The position numbers and the translations under genes were made by a program. The notes beneath the pieces are model-generated. The model made no database searches. It saw only the letters and a list, made by a program, of their open reading frames with translations, and was not told where the DNA came from. This document shows positions 55,127 through 64,000 of a stretch of 64,000 nucleotides of DNA, in pieces. Location of the stretch: positions 930,001-994,000 of the forward strand of contig JAMXDE010000021.1 in NCBI GenBank assembly GCA_026770025.1, read 5' to 3'. Each line of letters begins with the position of its first letter. Within the stretch, counting starts at the first letter, position 1. Source of the DNA: Craspedostauros australis (Eukaryota; Bacillariophyta; Bacillariophyceae; Mastogloiales; Achnanthaceae).

Positions 55127-56476
55127 TCATCGCGTCTTTCTTGCGTTTCCTGTGACAAGGTCGTTCTCTCCGCCCGTTCTCGTACTTCTATCTGTGTTGC
55201 CACTCCGTGACCGCCGAACATTCCTCGACGACAGTCTTGCGAGCTGTGGTTTCGCTGCTCCAACGCCTTGTCCCTTTGATATTGTCGACGACGACGGCGG
55301 TGACGGCGGCGGCGGCACCAGCGGTGTTGATGATGAGACATCTTCCAATGCGTTAGATCTTTTCCATCTCTGCACCGCCTGATCGTATCTCCACAGCCCG
55401 TACGTGCTGACAACGAGAATGACTATGGTCAAGTAGGATACCACACCGAAAGATCCAGAAGACCGCGATGCCTCATTCCAATCCTTCCCATGCCAAGGAC
55501 CAAGCCATCCGTCCCCGCCCACTGCATGCAGAAACTGATTGGGGCACACCAGACGATCGCATATCTTGATTTTCATCGTGGGAGCCAATCCGCATGACTC
55601 CATGGCATCTTTGCAGAGCACCTTGGCATTTTCGATCGTGTCGGACGTGCAAGAATGAGCATGGGCGGCCTTAGTGAGCCGGAGATGCACCTGGTTGGCA
55701 TCATCCCCCTCGCCACCACTACCACGGCCATAATGAGGTTCGAGCAAGAGTGCCACCTCGTGGCAAAGGCTCGCTCCGCCCAGTGCATCACACCAGGTGG
55801 TGCCCGGACAGATCATATCGTGTGGATCAATTTGCTTCACATTGGTGTCCTCGTCTAACGATGAGGCATTGCAGCAATCGTGATCGTGGCAACCGTGTCG
55901 ATCTTCCATGTGCTTGTCGAGATAGTACAGGGTGAAGAACGTCTTTCCGCAGTATCCGCACTGGTACCACATCTGCTTTGGCTGATTCTCACCCGACATC
56001 ATCTTCTCGGCAAACCGCCTGCGTCGATTCCTCTTCCGTCTTTCTCGAGCCGTTTCGGTCGGAAGTATCTGGGATGTTGGGGTTTGGGCTCGCACCAGGT
56101 CCACATGCTCCTCATCTTGACGATGCATGTCTCGATCCGGATGGAAGATGCAGGATCGAGGATCGATGGGAGCTGGGAGAATGTCGTACAGCAGACTCCA
56201 CACCGTCGGCTCTTGAATGTGTTGATCATGATCGACATCATGCCTGCCGATGATGCCGTTGTTGTCGTTATTGTTTGCGTTGATGTTTGTGCTGAAGCCA
56301 TGCTGGTGGTGATAGCTATCACGACGCTTCTGCGGCAGCAAAGGATATTGATCCAGTTCCTCGCCATACACAAAGCTGAGCAGCATCCGTTTCAGAACTT
56401 CGCGCGCGGCTCGGCTCAGACGTCGGTCGCATTTACTCGCTGTTGCCACTCGTCTGCTAGTATCAACGGCGCTCAT
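55127..56476 (-). CDS. Single C2H2 zinc-finger protein with C-terminal membrane segment
   Basis: A single exon of 449 residues. One C2H2 finger is visible near residues 171-194: C-G-Y-C, then FFTLYYLDKHMEDRH (C-x2-C-x12-H-x4-H). Downstream is a cysteine-rich region (DCCNASS, DMICPGTTWCDALGG, AHAHSCTSDT, NAKVLCKDAMESCG, KIKICDRLVCP) and a transmembrane helix VVSYLTIVILVVSTYGLW (~350-367), then a basic Ser/Arg-rich tail. The architecture resembles a family of uncharacterised plant and algal membrane proteins with a lone C2H2 finger, so a lumenal or extracellular disulfide/zinc domain is more likely than a transcription factor. The N-terminal hydrophobic region is weak, so topology is uncertain. 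Confidence 0.75.
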   Translation of the reverse strand: MSAVDTSRRVATASKCDRRLSRAAREVLKRMLLSFVYGEELDQYPLLPQKRRDSYHHQHGFSTNINANNNDNNGIIGRHDVDHDQHIQEPTVWSLLYDILPAPIDPRSCIFHPDRDMHRQDEEHVDLVRAQTPTSQILPTETARERRKRNRRRRFAEKMMSGENQPKQMWYQCGYCGKTFFTLYYLDKHMEDRHGCHDHDCCNASSLDEDTNVKQIDPHDMICPGTTWCDALGGASLCHEVALLLEPHYGRGSGGEGDDANQVHLRLTKAAHAHSCTSDTIENAKVLCKDAMESCGLAPTMKIKICDRLVCPNQFLHAVGGDGWLGPWHGKDWNEASRSSGSFGVVSYLTIVILVVSTYGLWRYDQAVQRWKRSNALEDVSSSTPLVPPPPSPPSSSTISKGQGVGAAKPQLARLSSRNVRRSRSGNTDRSTRTGGENDLVTGNARKTR

Positions 56477-57134
56477 CTTTCCTCACTCTGGTTTGCATCA
56501 AGTGCGGGCCATGAATGCACCGGCTGATTTTGATAGAGCACAGATACTACTGCGTACGGCGAGTGACAGGGCAGAGTGTTGTGATTCATTATGCCTCAAT
56601 GATGGCAACGAGAACAACAAGAACAACGCACTGATAGCCATCACACTGATTCGTGATTCATTTTTGGCGCCACGATTGCACTTGTGACAGATTGAGTCAC
56701 GAATTCGCAATCGCAGAATCCAACGCATCAGTAACATCACCAGGATCGTCACAGATACGAGGATCCACAGTTAGAGCCATCATACCGTTCAAAACGATAG
56801 CATCGAAGAAAGGGTGCATTCATGAAAAGAGAAGCGGTACGACTTCTGCGGATACATTGCAAACGCTTCAGCAAGCAGCTGCATCGCTGATCTCTGTCGA
56901 AATCAGGAGAAACGAAGAAAGTGAAGGAGAGTCAAGGTCACGGAGTGGTTCCATTTTGGCTGAGCCAACGCAAGTTAGAGCAACACAGCATCCATTTGAA
57001 CTGCCTCCAGCTGCACAAGAATACGACTGGTGCTGCTAGGTCTTATAATAGAATAGTACATTACGGAACGTAATCTCCATCGCAATCTTACGAGTGGACA
57101 GAGCTGAAGGAACGCGAAGCAAAGAAACCCAAAG
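56477..57134. other. Intergenic between divergent genes
   Basis: No gene supported; it must hold the promoters of the C2H2 gene (minus) and of paralogue B (plus). Confidence 0.4.
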
Positions 57135-58244
57135 ATGGCCCCATCTCCAGAACGCAATCAGCAGGATGTCGTGCGAGAAAAGATGAAGCACCACCGTGAA
57201 GAACGAGCGTTGGTGGAGCGGTTCAAGAATGTCGCCATTGACAAGCTGCAGCGAATCGGCGAAGAGCAGTCCCTGGGCAACGGAAGCAAGCTCAGCTTCG
57301 GAAAGGCCGAGCTGGAGATCATCAAGAGCTTGAAGGACATGGGATTCAAGGAAGGCTTCGCGGCGACGGTGGTCTCGTTTCTTTTCTTGCGACGCGGTCC
57401 CGTGTATCTGGCGAGGTTCCTGGCGCGTCGCATGGCCAATGCATCATCCGCAACCTCCAACGCACCGCCCCCGATGAAACCGCCCATGTCATCTTCCATG
57501 CCACAATCCCCGTACCGATTGAGCCACCCGCTCAACAACAACCCGTCGTCCAATCCTTTCGAGAAGGCCTCGCTCGACGCCAAGGCCGGTGTCTCCCGCG
57601 AATCGCAACGCAAGAGCAGTCTGCTGGTGCGTGGCATCTGGTTCGCCTTCGATTGCACGCTGAGCGTCATGATGGGCGCGATGGTGAGCATGGCCTACAC
57701 GGACGTGGAGAAGACGAAACGGCAGATCGTCGAATTGCCGCTGGTGGAAGGGCGATCGTTGGTGTCGGAGAGTCTGTGCGGTGAGATCGAGGCGGAGCTG
57801 CTGAAGTTGAAGCAGGAGCAGAATCCGGCCTACCTGCGGCTTAGCAAGATCAATGAGGAGGGCAAGCGCGCGACGCCGTTCTCGTCCTACCTGGATGCCA
57901 TCACGGGATTCGTGGAGAATTGCCAACGACGACGGGCCATGGAGGAGAGATTGAAGTCGCTGCAAGGATACGACATGGAACATGGTATGTCATCATCAAT
58001 GAACACAACATCAGAGATGTCATCTGGATCAAATTCGTCGCTATCGTTAAACGAACGAAATGAGCCAATTGAGATTCCTCCCCCCGGGGTTCCTCACGAC
58101 GGTCCTCGCATGGTGCTGAATCTGGACGGCACCCTCGAAACGATCGGCGGTTCTGATGCCGAGTTCGATTCCATGAACATGGGTATCAGTATGGGCACGA
58201 GTGCGAGTCAGAGCGATGAGACCGAATGGGACATGACCAAATGA
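57135..58244 (+). CDS. Two-segment membrane protein, paralogue B of a local pair
   Basis: A single exon of 369 residues. It matches the 53762-54820 protein in motif order: charged helix (VVREKMKHHREERALVERF), SFLFLRRGPVYLARFLARR (~77-96), a Pro/Ser/Asn-rich linker, WFAFDCTLSVMMGAMVSMAY (~172-192), ELPLVEGRSLV, FVENCQRRRAMEERL and EIPPPGVPHDGPR, then an acidic Met/Ser-rich tail. The linker and tail differ in sequence, while the two hydrophobic segments and the VEN..RR.AMEERL helix are conserved, which suggests they carry the function. Single-exon structure in both copies fits a local duplication. Family not recognised. Confidence 0.75.
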   Translation: MAPSPERNQQDVVREKMKHHREERALVERFKNVAIDKLQRIGEEQSLGNGSKLSFGKAELEIIKSLKDMGFKEGFAATVVSFLFLRRGPVYLARFLARRMANASSATSNAPPPMKPPMSSSMPQSPYRLSHPLNNNPSSNPFEKASLDAKAGVSRESQRKSSLLVRGIWFAFDCTLSVMMGAMVSMAYTDVEKTKRQIVELPLVEGRSLVSESLCGEIEAELLKLKQEQNPAYLRLSKINEEGKRATPFSSYLDAITGFVENCQRRRAMEERLKSLQGYDMEHGMSSSMNTTSEMSSGSNSSLSLNERNEPIEIPPPGVPHDGPRMVLNLDGTLETIGGSDAEFDSMNMGISMGTSASQSDETEWDMTK

Positions 58245-58792
58245 AGTGGCTGCTCTCGGCATTTGAGTACATGGTATAATAAGAAGCACATTGCTCGTAC
58301 AGACGGTGTCTGCTCGATCGTTGTTTGCGCATTTGCCACTTCAGGGTATGGCGTGTACATGTGGTACGAGTAGCATGAGGCGAGTTTGCGTTGCTTTCTT
58401 CACGGTTGCATGTCATAATCATCATCATCATGATGGTGGCCGTAATGGAGATGCTGCAGAGCGCGCTTGTAGGTATGCCTGCATGGCCGTGCGGGCGTTG
58501 ACGCACACGATATACATCGTTCTCTTGTAGTATACAAAACGAGAACTTTTGAGCACTTGATGCATTTCGTTGCAGGCTGATCTCAAGATGGGTTGAGCAC
58601 AAGATGTGCCGATGGGCTTGTGACCACTGCTGCCACTGCCTGTGCTGCGTCGAATTGAATCGAAAGGCAAGTTCACTTGTGTATTCGACACTTGATTTGA
58701 CTTGATGTCAGCACCAACGCCGACACCAACTCCGATGTTGCATTTCACGGCAAAAGGTCTCCACTCTACTCCAACTAATATCATCGTTCCAT
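58245..58792. other. Intergenic between convergent genes
   Basis: No gene; a short CAT repeat lies at ~58417-58433. Confidence 0.4.
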
Positions 58793-59137
58793 TCATGTGG
58801 ATGCGACCATCGAAGTGCCTGCCCTGTAGGCTTCCTCTCTGACACTCTCCGTCAGCGAAAAGAGATGAAACCAATTCAGCGACTGGCTGACTGCTCGGAA
58901 TGCCTCAAACCAGAACAGCGTTTCCCATAACGCGTCTTGCGTGGATCCTGGGACTGGTTCGCGGGGGTCATCTGCATGTCTAATCCGGGCGTTGCTGTTT
59001 CTGTGCATAACGAATTGCTGCGCTCTGTTTGGACCATCATGCTCCTGCAGCATTGCTTGATCTTGTGACAGACGATGTTGAAGCAACTGCCTGTGCCTTG
59101 GGATGTGCTGATTGACTCTGCGCGCTGAATGCATCAT
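58793..59137 (-). CDS. Small hypothetical protein (114 residues)
   Basis: Minus-strand frame from ATGATG at 59137 to a stop at 58793. The C-terminal half looks coding (DPREPVPGSTQDALWETL, FWFEAFRAVSQSLNWFHLF, SLTESVREEAYRAGTSM), with aromatic residues in a helical pattern. The N-terminus is basic (ARRVNQHIPRHRQLLQHRL), like a mitochondrial presequence. The frame is open much further upstream (to 59791), but that part is Ser/Thr/Gln-rich and reads like a leader. No family recognised. It would be divergent from the ZPR1-domain gene. Confidence 0.4.
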   Translation of the reverse strand: MMHSARRVNQHIPRHRQLLQHRLSQDQAMLQEHDGPNRAQQFVMHRNSNARIRHADDPREPVPGSTQDALWETLFWFEAFRAVSQSLNWFHLFSLTESVREEAYRAGTSMVAST

Positions 59138-60005
59138 GGTTGCGCTGCTTCTGAATGCTCGTCGTGCGGCTGCTGGAGAGGTGTTGAATTGATGAATGAG
59201 CACAAATGGATGGCTGACGGAAGCAGAAGCCTGAATGCTGGAGATCGTTGTGTTCCTCGAATGGATGTTGGATGAGTTGACTCTGCTCTTGTTCTCCTCG
59301 TTCTCCTGGCAGCTCTCCTGGCAGCTCTCAACCTGTGGTATGCAACTGTGTGATCGTTGCGTGTCTGTTTGTGTGTCTGTTCGTGTGCGAGTGAGTGATG
59401 GTTGGGCAATATTATGAGTGCGGTGTCGTGCTGGTGGCTCGTACTTGTTGGATTGTGATCTCTTCCATTCAGAGGTGTCAGCGTTGGTGCTGATGTTGGT
59501 GGTGGCAACGCAAGAGGAGAGGTCGCTCTTCGCTTCCTGTGTTTGCAAGTTCAAAATTCTGTGACGCTTCGTCTTCCGAGTGTTCGGAATTTTGAAACAC
59601 CAATGGCCGAAGATTTGTGGGAAGAAGGCAGCTTGTGCAACCGCGCCGGCGCATGTCGGCTTCTTTGCCATTGGTTGGGCTGAAAGCGTGTGGGTCGTGC
59701 GTGATAACCGTTCTCGTTTGTCGGAGTTGATTTCGCGCCATTTTCGTATTTGGTCCGATGAGTCGTTCTCTGCATCCGGATCACAAAACAATCACGATCG
59801 TGTGCAAGAGCCAATCAAGTTGATAGTGTTCAACAAGGTGCTGGTGGCAACCGAAACCAATCACAAGGAATCACAAGCAAACGGAAGAAGAGGCAAGAGC
59901 AGCGCCGTACTCGTCGTGCTGAAGCAACTCCAAGACACACTTACAGTACATCAACCGCTGTTGCACCAATTGTTGTCGTTGCATCAATGGAGACGGACGC
60001 TCAAC
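59138..60005. other. Intergenic, probable shared upstream region
   Basis: Open frames on both strands extend into this 0.87 kb region from the genes on either side, but composition is not protein-like. It probably holds divergent promoters. Confidence 0.35.
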
Positions 60006-61394
60006 ATGGACGAAACGCTGGAGTCGGGGAGATACCGCATCAGAGTCGTGACCAGCGATGCGAGAGATGTTGAGTTCGACCCTTGCGACGGTGAGATCGA
60101 GCTGCTGGCAGATGGATCCGTGACTGGCCAGATCACCGACGGTCCCATCGTGGAGGGCAGATGGCAAGGCGAGGAGGTCAACTTCGTGCTGCTCTACAAC
60201 GCCACGATCCCCTACAGGTACATCTTCAATCCCATCTCGCAGGCGCCCGGAACGTGGCGATTGGACATCGGCGGGTCGCGTGCTGATCACAAAGCCTCGG
60301 GACCGTTGCCGGATGAGCACGGAACCTTCGAGCTGTTGGATTGGATGTGCATCGAAACGTCGGCGCAGAGGGCGCAGAAGGACATGGCCGAGCTGGAGGG
60401 CAACACGGCATGTCACGTCAAGCACGTGTCATCGGTGCCTGTCCCGTGCGCCGTGTGCGGCTGCGACGACGGCACATCGCGGCTGGCCTTCTTCGAGATG
60501 ACGATTCCCAACTTCGGCACGGCGGAGCTGTCGTCCTTCAGCTGCGGTGGCTGTCACTACAAGACCAGCAAGCTGCGCACGACGGAAAGACCCAAGGGGT
60601 TCGGTGTGATCATTCGGATGGTGGTCGATCGGGCGTCCCTGCTGGACAAGACGGTTGTGCTGACCGACAGCGCCGTCGTCAAGTGCCCGGAGCTCGACAC
60701 GCAGATCAGCAACGGGACGGGCCGATACACGACCGTGGAGGGGATTCTGAGGGGATGCGCCACCGTTCTGAAGACCACGAGCATGGCCATGGATGATGCC
60801 GAGGGCGGATCTGTGGATGCCTTCCTCACCCGCATCGACGAGCTGATCGCGGGGGTGAGGGATGGTTCGCAGACCTTCAAGGTTGAGATTGACGATCCTG
60901 TCGGTCTCTCCTTCATCGATGGGGCAGACGTCGTGACGTACGAACGATCCGCTGAGCAGGATGAGGAACTGGGGTTGACGCAGGCGATGGCCATGCTGTC
61001 CACGGATGCTAATGGTGTATCGGTGGATGACGCAGAGAGACCGTCACAAATACCGCTGCATCTCGCAGGCGGGGCGGTGGCAGTGAGGCCGATATCGAAG
61101 GCGGCATCTGATGAAACGAAGAACCTGATGAAGGCTTGCGAAGCTGTGGCTGCGGAGTTCACGAAGGTGTACGAACCGGCGAATGAGGATGGAAATGAGA
61201 ATGGAGATGTGGATGTGGATGGTGCCAACGATGGTGCCAACGAAGAAATTGATCGGGGCAGCAATGGCGACGCTGGCGATGGTGACATTGATAGCAAGAG
61301 GGGTACAGATAGAGAAGCAGGAGACGGACCAGATGTACAATCGGAATCAGAAGACGAAGCGGAACAAGTTTCGGAGATGGATGGATGCGATTAG
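60006..61394 (+). CDS. ZPR1-type zinc-finger domain protein
   Basis: A single exon of 462 residues from the ATG at 60006; an upstream open extension to 59580 is not convincing. A zinc finger of ZPR1 type lies near residues 143-190: CAVCGCDDGTSRL, EMTIPNFGTAELSSFSCGGC, HYKTSKLR. It is followed by the domain that goes with it: GVIIRMVVDRASLLDKTVVL, VVKCPELD and GRYTTVEGILRGCATVLKT. Classical ZPR1 has two such modules; here the N-terminal ~140 residues (RYRIRVVTSDARDVEFDP, LLYNATIPYRYIFNPISQ) form a different beta-rich region. ZPR1 binds elongation factor eEF1A in animals and yeast. The C-terminus is an acidic, Asp/Gly/Asn-rich disordered tail. Confidence 0.85.
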   Translation: MDETLESGRYRIRVVTSDARDVEFDPCDGEIELLADGSVTGQITDGPIVEGRWQGEEVNFVLLYNATIPYRYIFNPISQAPGTWRLDIGGSRADHKASGPLPDEHGTFELLDWMCIETSAQRAQKDMAELEGNTACHVKHVSSVPVPCAVCGCDDGTSRLAFFEMTIPNFGTAELSSFSCGGCHYKTSKLRTTERPKGFGVIIRMVVDRASLLDKTVVLTDSAVVKCPELDTQISNGTGRYTTVEGILRGCATVLKTTSMAMDDAEGGSVDAFLTRIDELIAGVRDGSQTFKVEIDDPVGLSFIDGADVVTYERSAEQDEELGLTQAMAMLSTDANGVSVDDAERPSQIPLHLAGGAVAVRPISKAASDETKNLMKACEAVAAEFTKVYEPANEDGNENGDVDVDGANDGANEEIDRGSNGDAGDGDIDSKRGTDREAGDGPDVQSESEDEAEQVSEMDGCD

Positions 61395-61985
61395 GCACTC
61401 TCGTGGTCGTACTCGCACTCCACATGAGAATGAAAAGGGCACGGTAGGATAGGGCGAGCGTCTGACTAAACGCAGAGATAGTATCAATGCGAGCACATCG
61501 CTTGTGGCATGATTCAGCTGAGAAGGAAGCCTTGGGTCAGTTCACCTTGTTGCACCCATGAAGATGAGGGTCCGTGTATTGGATAGAAGTCTCAAATCAA
61601 CAGAGTACGACCTGGAGTAGCATTATCCCCCACTCCAAATAGAAGGATAACAGTTGCAGCAGTAGGTCGTATGCGATGTATTGGTATGAATGGATGCTGC
61701 TCGTGACCCTCTTGGCTACTACAGGTTCGACAGACATCAAGTGAAGAATCGGAGGCGGGAGCCTGCACGCCGGACAGACGGCCTGCGAATTGGATCTTTG
61801 GTCGCCAACGACAACGACAACGACAACCCAAACGTGCGCTTCACAACCACAATTTCAATCACCATCATCATCATCACATTCAAGGAACCAGGCAAACGGT
61901 CTTGAAGAGCATCCTGTCCCGAATCAAGCTATCATTCACAACAGAAGCAAGCAACAGAAGCAAGCAATAAGAGCGACCAACGACG
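61395..61985. other. Intergenic, no gene seen
   Basis: A 591-base gap with CAACGACAACGACAAC repeats near 61806-61823 and an A/C-rich leader before 61986. Confidence 0.4.
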
Positions 61986-64000
61986 ATGCCGACGCCAAGC
62001 TGGTTCCCGTTGATCAAGCCGCAGGTTTCCGCGGTAATCCTTGCGGGTAGCGCAGGAACGAGGATGTTCCCCATCTCTTCCAACGAGCTTCCCAAGCATC
62101 TGCTTCCCATCGGGGGCATCCCCTCGATTGTTCGGTTGATGAGCAACCTCTCCGCCTTCCCTGAGATCGTCGTTGCCATTGCGACCGATGATCAGCGCAC
62201 GGTGGAAGTCCTGTCGCAGACGGCGGGCCTCAAGATCATTCCGAATGGCGATGCGGATGCCAAGGAGGGATCGGCTTCCACAGAAGCAAAGACGGACGTG
62301 GATGCGGATGCGGATCAGCAAGAACCGCAGCAAACGAGTTGGACGTTTCAGAAGGAAAATCAGGACCAGAAGATCCGCCTCATCCGGTTGGCTGACGATT
62401 GCTTCGGATCCGTCGATGCCCTGCGCTATTTGGAGAATCAGAAGGCGATTGCGGATGGATCGCACATCGTGGTCTTTCCAGGTGATCTCGTCTTGCTGGA
62501 CACGGCTGTGTTGGAGCCATTGATTCAGATCAATGACAAGGCGGGGTGCCATGTGGTGCTCGTGGATGTTGGCGAGCAGGATGAGCATGGAATACCTCTC
62601 AAGGAATCATCAAAAGTGAGTCGCTGGTTGCGCATCTTGTGTCTCCAAGTGCAGCATTTTATTGCAGTTCGGCACAAGCACAACTGTTCACTGGTCCATG
62701 CTCTCCAGGAGTGTGTGGTGTCTTTGTGATGCGGTGCTTATGATGCAATGGTCGTGGGGATGTGCATGGCTATGCTGATGAAAACCATCATCGTGTGTAC
62801 ACATGCGAGTATACCTGTGAATGTATCCACGCAATGATGTCTGCTCACAGCGCATATCGGAACAGAACATCTGCGTCTGGTGAATGAGTGATGAATGAAA
62901 GCGACCACTATTTTGGTGCAAAGACGCAAAAATGCGGCGACCGTCACAATGTCAGAAGGTTGATCGATGGCCAAACCGACAAGATGCCGTACATCATTGT
63001 GCCGTCCTTTCTTGCCATATGGTGTTGTGAGAACTCCTATCTACGTATACTCCTTCTCTTTCTACATCTGACAAATGTACGCATGCCAACGTACTTTTCA
63101 ACCCTCACGTATCTGTCTACTACTTGTGCATCCGCCACATGCTTGCATGGTGTCACTCTTTCTACACATTGAATCTTCGCAACGATCGCAGTCCAAGAAG
63201 GGAGGACTCGCGAGAGAGGAAGACGACATTGATTACATCGCGTTGTCGTACCACAATGCGGCGATGGGAGCATCAGCATCTGATCTGCCTCATCTGGTTT
63301 GGAAGCAAGCCAAGATCGACGTCGAGGCTGACGAAGACATGACGGGCAACTCGGCCAAGGTGGAGCTGTACAAATCACGCATCCGCGGTGGCAAGCTCGT
63401 GGTGCGGAAGGACTGGAATGATGTGCACGTCTATTCATTCGCACCTTGGATTCGCAAGCTGTATCAGCTCAGGACCAACCTCGTCACCATCCAAGGCGAT
63501 TTGTTGCCGCTGCTCATCTCGCGCCAATTCAAAGGTCGGAAGGCCGCCCTCGGTTCATTCGCCAACACTGTTGGCGACGTTGACGACGACGATGCGGCGG
63601 ACAAAGACAGCGACGCCGGGCAATCCAAATCGCGCCGCCTGGATGCTGATCTCATGGTCGAGGAACCCTTCCACGTGTCTGCCATCGTCGTCCCCAACAA
63701 GACAGCCCTGCGCTCCAACACAATCTCCGCCTACCTGTATGCCTGCAAGGAAGTCGTGGCGAAGGGAAGCTCGCTGACAATGCCGAAGGACGCCAAGTGG
63801 AACGGCAAGTTCCAAACCCTCGTGCTTCCCGGCACCACTCTGGCATCGAAGCTCACGATGCGAGCGAGTACCATCGGTGCCAAATGCCAAGTGGGTGCCA
63901 AGTGCCGTCTCAACGGCGTGGTAGTCATGGACAATGTCACCATCGGCGAGAATTGCTCGTTGCAGAATACGGTCATCGCAAGCGGAGCGGTGCTTGGCAA
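61986..64000 (+). CDS. Translation initiation factor eIF2B gamma subunit, 3' end outside the window
   Basis: Exon 1 61986-62615 and exon 2 from 63192 to the window edge; the GTGAGT...CAG intron is phase 0. The N-terminal nucleotidyltransferase-like domain has SAVILAGSAGTRMFPISSNE, LPKHLLPIGGIPSIVRL and VFPGDLVLL, typical of the gamma (and epsilon) subunits of the GDP-GTP exchange factor for eIF2 rather than of true sugar nucleotidyltransferases. After the intron come DDIDYIALSYHNAA, KIRGG-type linker and a region (WIRKLYQLRTNLVTIQGDLL) conserved in eIF2B3, then an acidic insertion and the start of hexapeptide left-handed helix repeats (STIGAKCQVGAKCRLNGVVV, MDNVTIGENCSLQNTVI). 479 residues are visible; about the last tenth is missing. 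It acts in the cytoplasm as part of the eIF2B decamer. Confidence 0.88.

Noticed and set aside
59580-60005. N-terminal extension of the ZPR1-domain protein
   Set aside because: The upstream part has no conserved motif and reads like untranslated leader; the ATG at 60006 starts the protein-like sequence.

Overview
Eukaryotic nuclear DNA, most likely from a photosynthetic stramenopile and probably a diatom. Four things point there. Genes are interrupted by short spliceosomal introns (GTGAGT/GTAAGT...CAG) whose exon phases join exactly. A DUF1279 protein has a signal peptide followed by a plastid-transit-like region, as in red-derived complex plastids. The Ty1/copia relics have the gag and RNase H style of diatom copia elements. 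The glycolytic enzyme is a plant-type ATP-PFK. The species cannot be named from sequence alone.

Layout. 0-16.4 kb holds single-copy genes: a membrane protein, an ETFRF1/LYRM5-type LYR protein, two U-box proteins flanking a three-exon phosphofructokinase, a decayed or heavily spliced gene near 12-13.6 kb, and a PP2C phosphatase on the minus strand. 17.5-43.6 kb is a repeat-rich block. It contains copia debris in both orientations, one intact island (the DUF1279 gene), two copies of a decayed surface-protein gene, a decayed acidic repeat protein gene, a large three-exon transposase-nuclease gene (36.2-41.0 kb), a ~0.9 kb minisatellite and an inverted pair of ~270 bp hairpin-rich repeats. 44.4-64 kb is gene-dense again: ArfGAP, a probable 2OG-Fe(II) oxygenase, a cysteine-rich surface protein, a DCAF7/TTG1-type WD40 protein, two paralogous membrane proteins flanking a C2H2 membrane protein, a small hypothetical protein, a ZPR1-domain protein and the 5' part of eIF2B gamma, which runs off the window.

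The housekeeping genes do not form a pathway. They cover glycolysis, ubiquitin ligation, dephosphorylation, vesicle traffic and translation initiation. The most interesting object is the ~1,490-residue protein at 36.2-41.0 kb. It joins a piggyBac/DDE_Tnp_1_7-like transposase, a YqaJ-like PD-(D/E)XK nuclease and a C-terminal zinc-binding motif in one intact spliced frame, while nearly all other mobile DNA around it is broken. Several relics carry stop codons of the kind produced by C-to-T change (CGA to TGA, CAG to TAG), which suggests methylation-linked decay.
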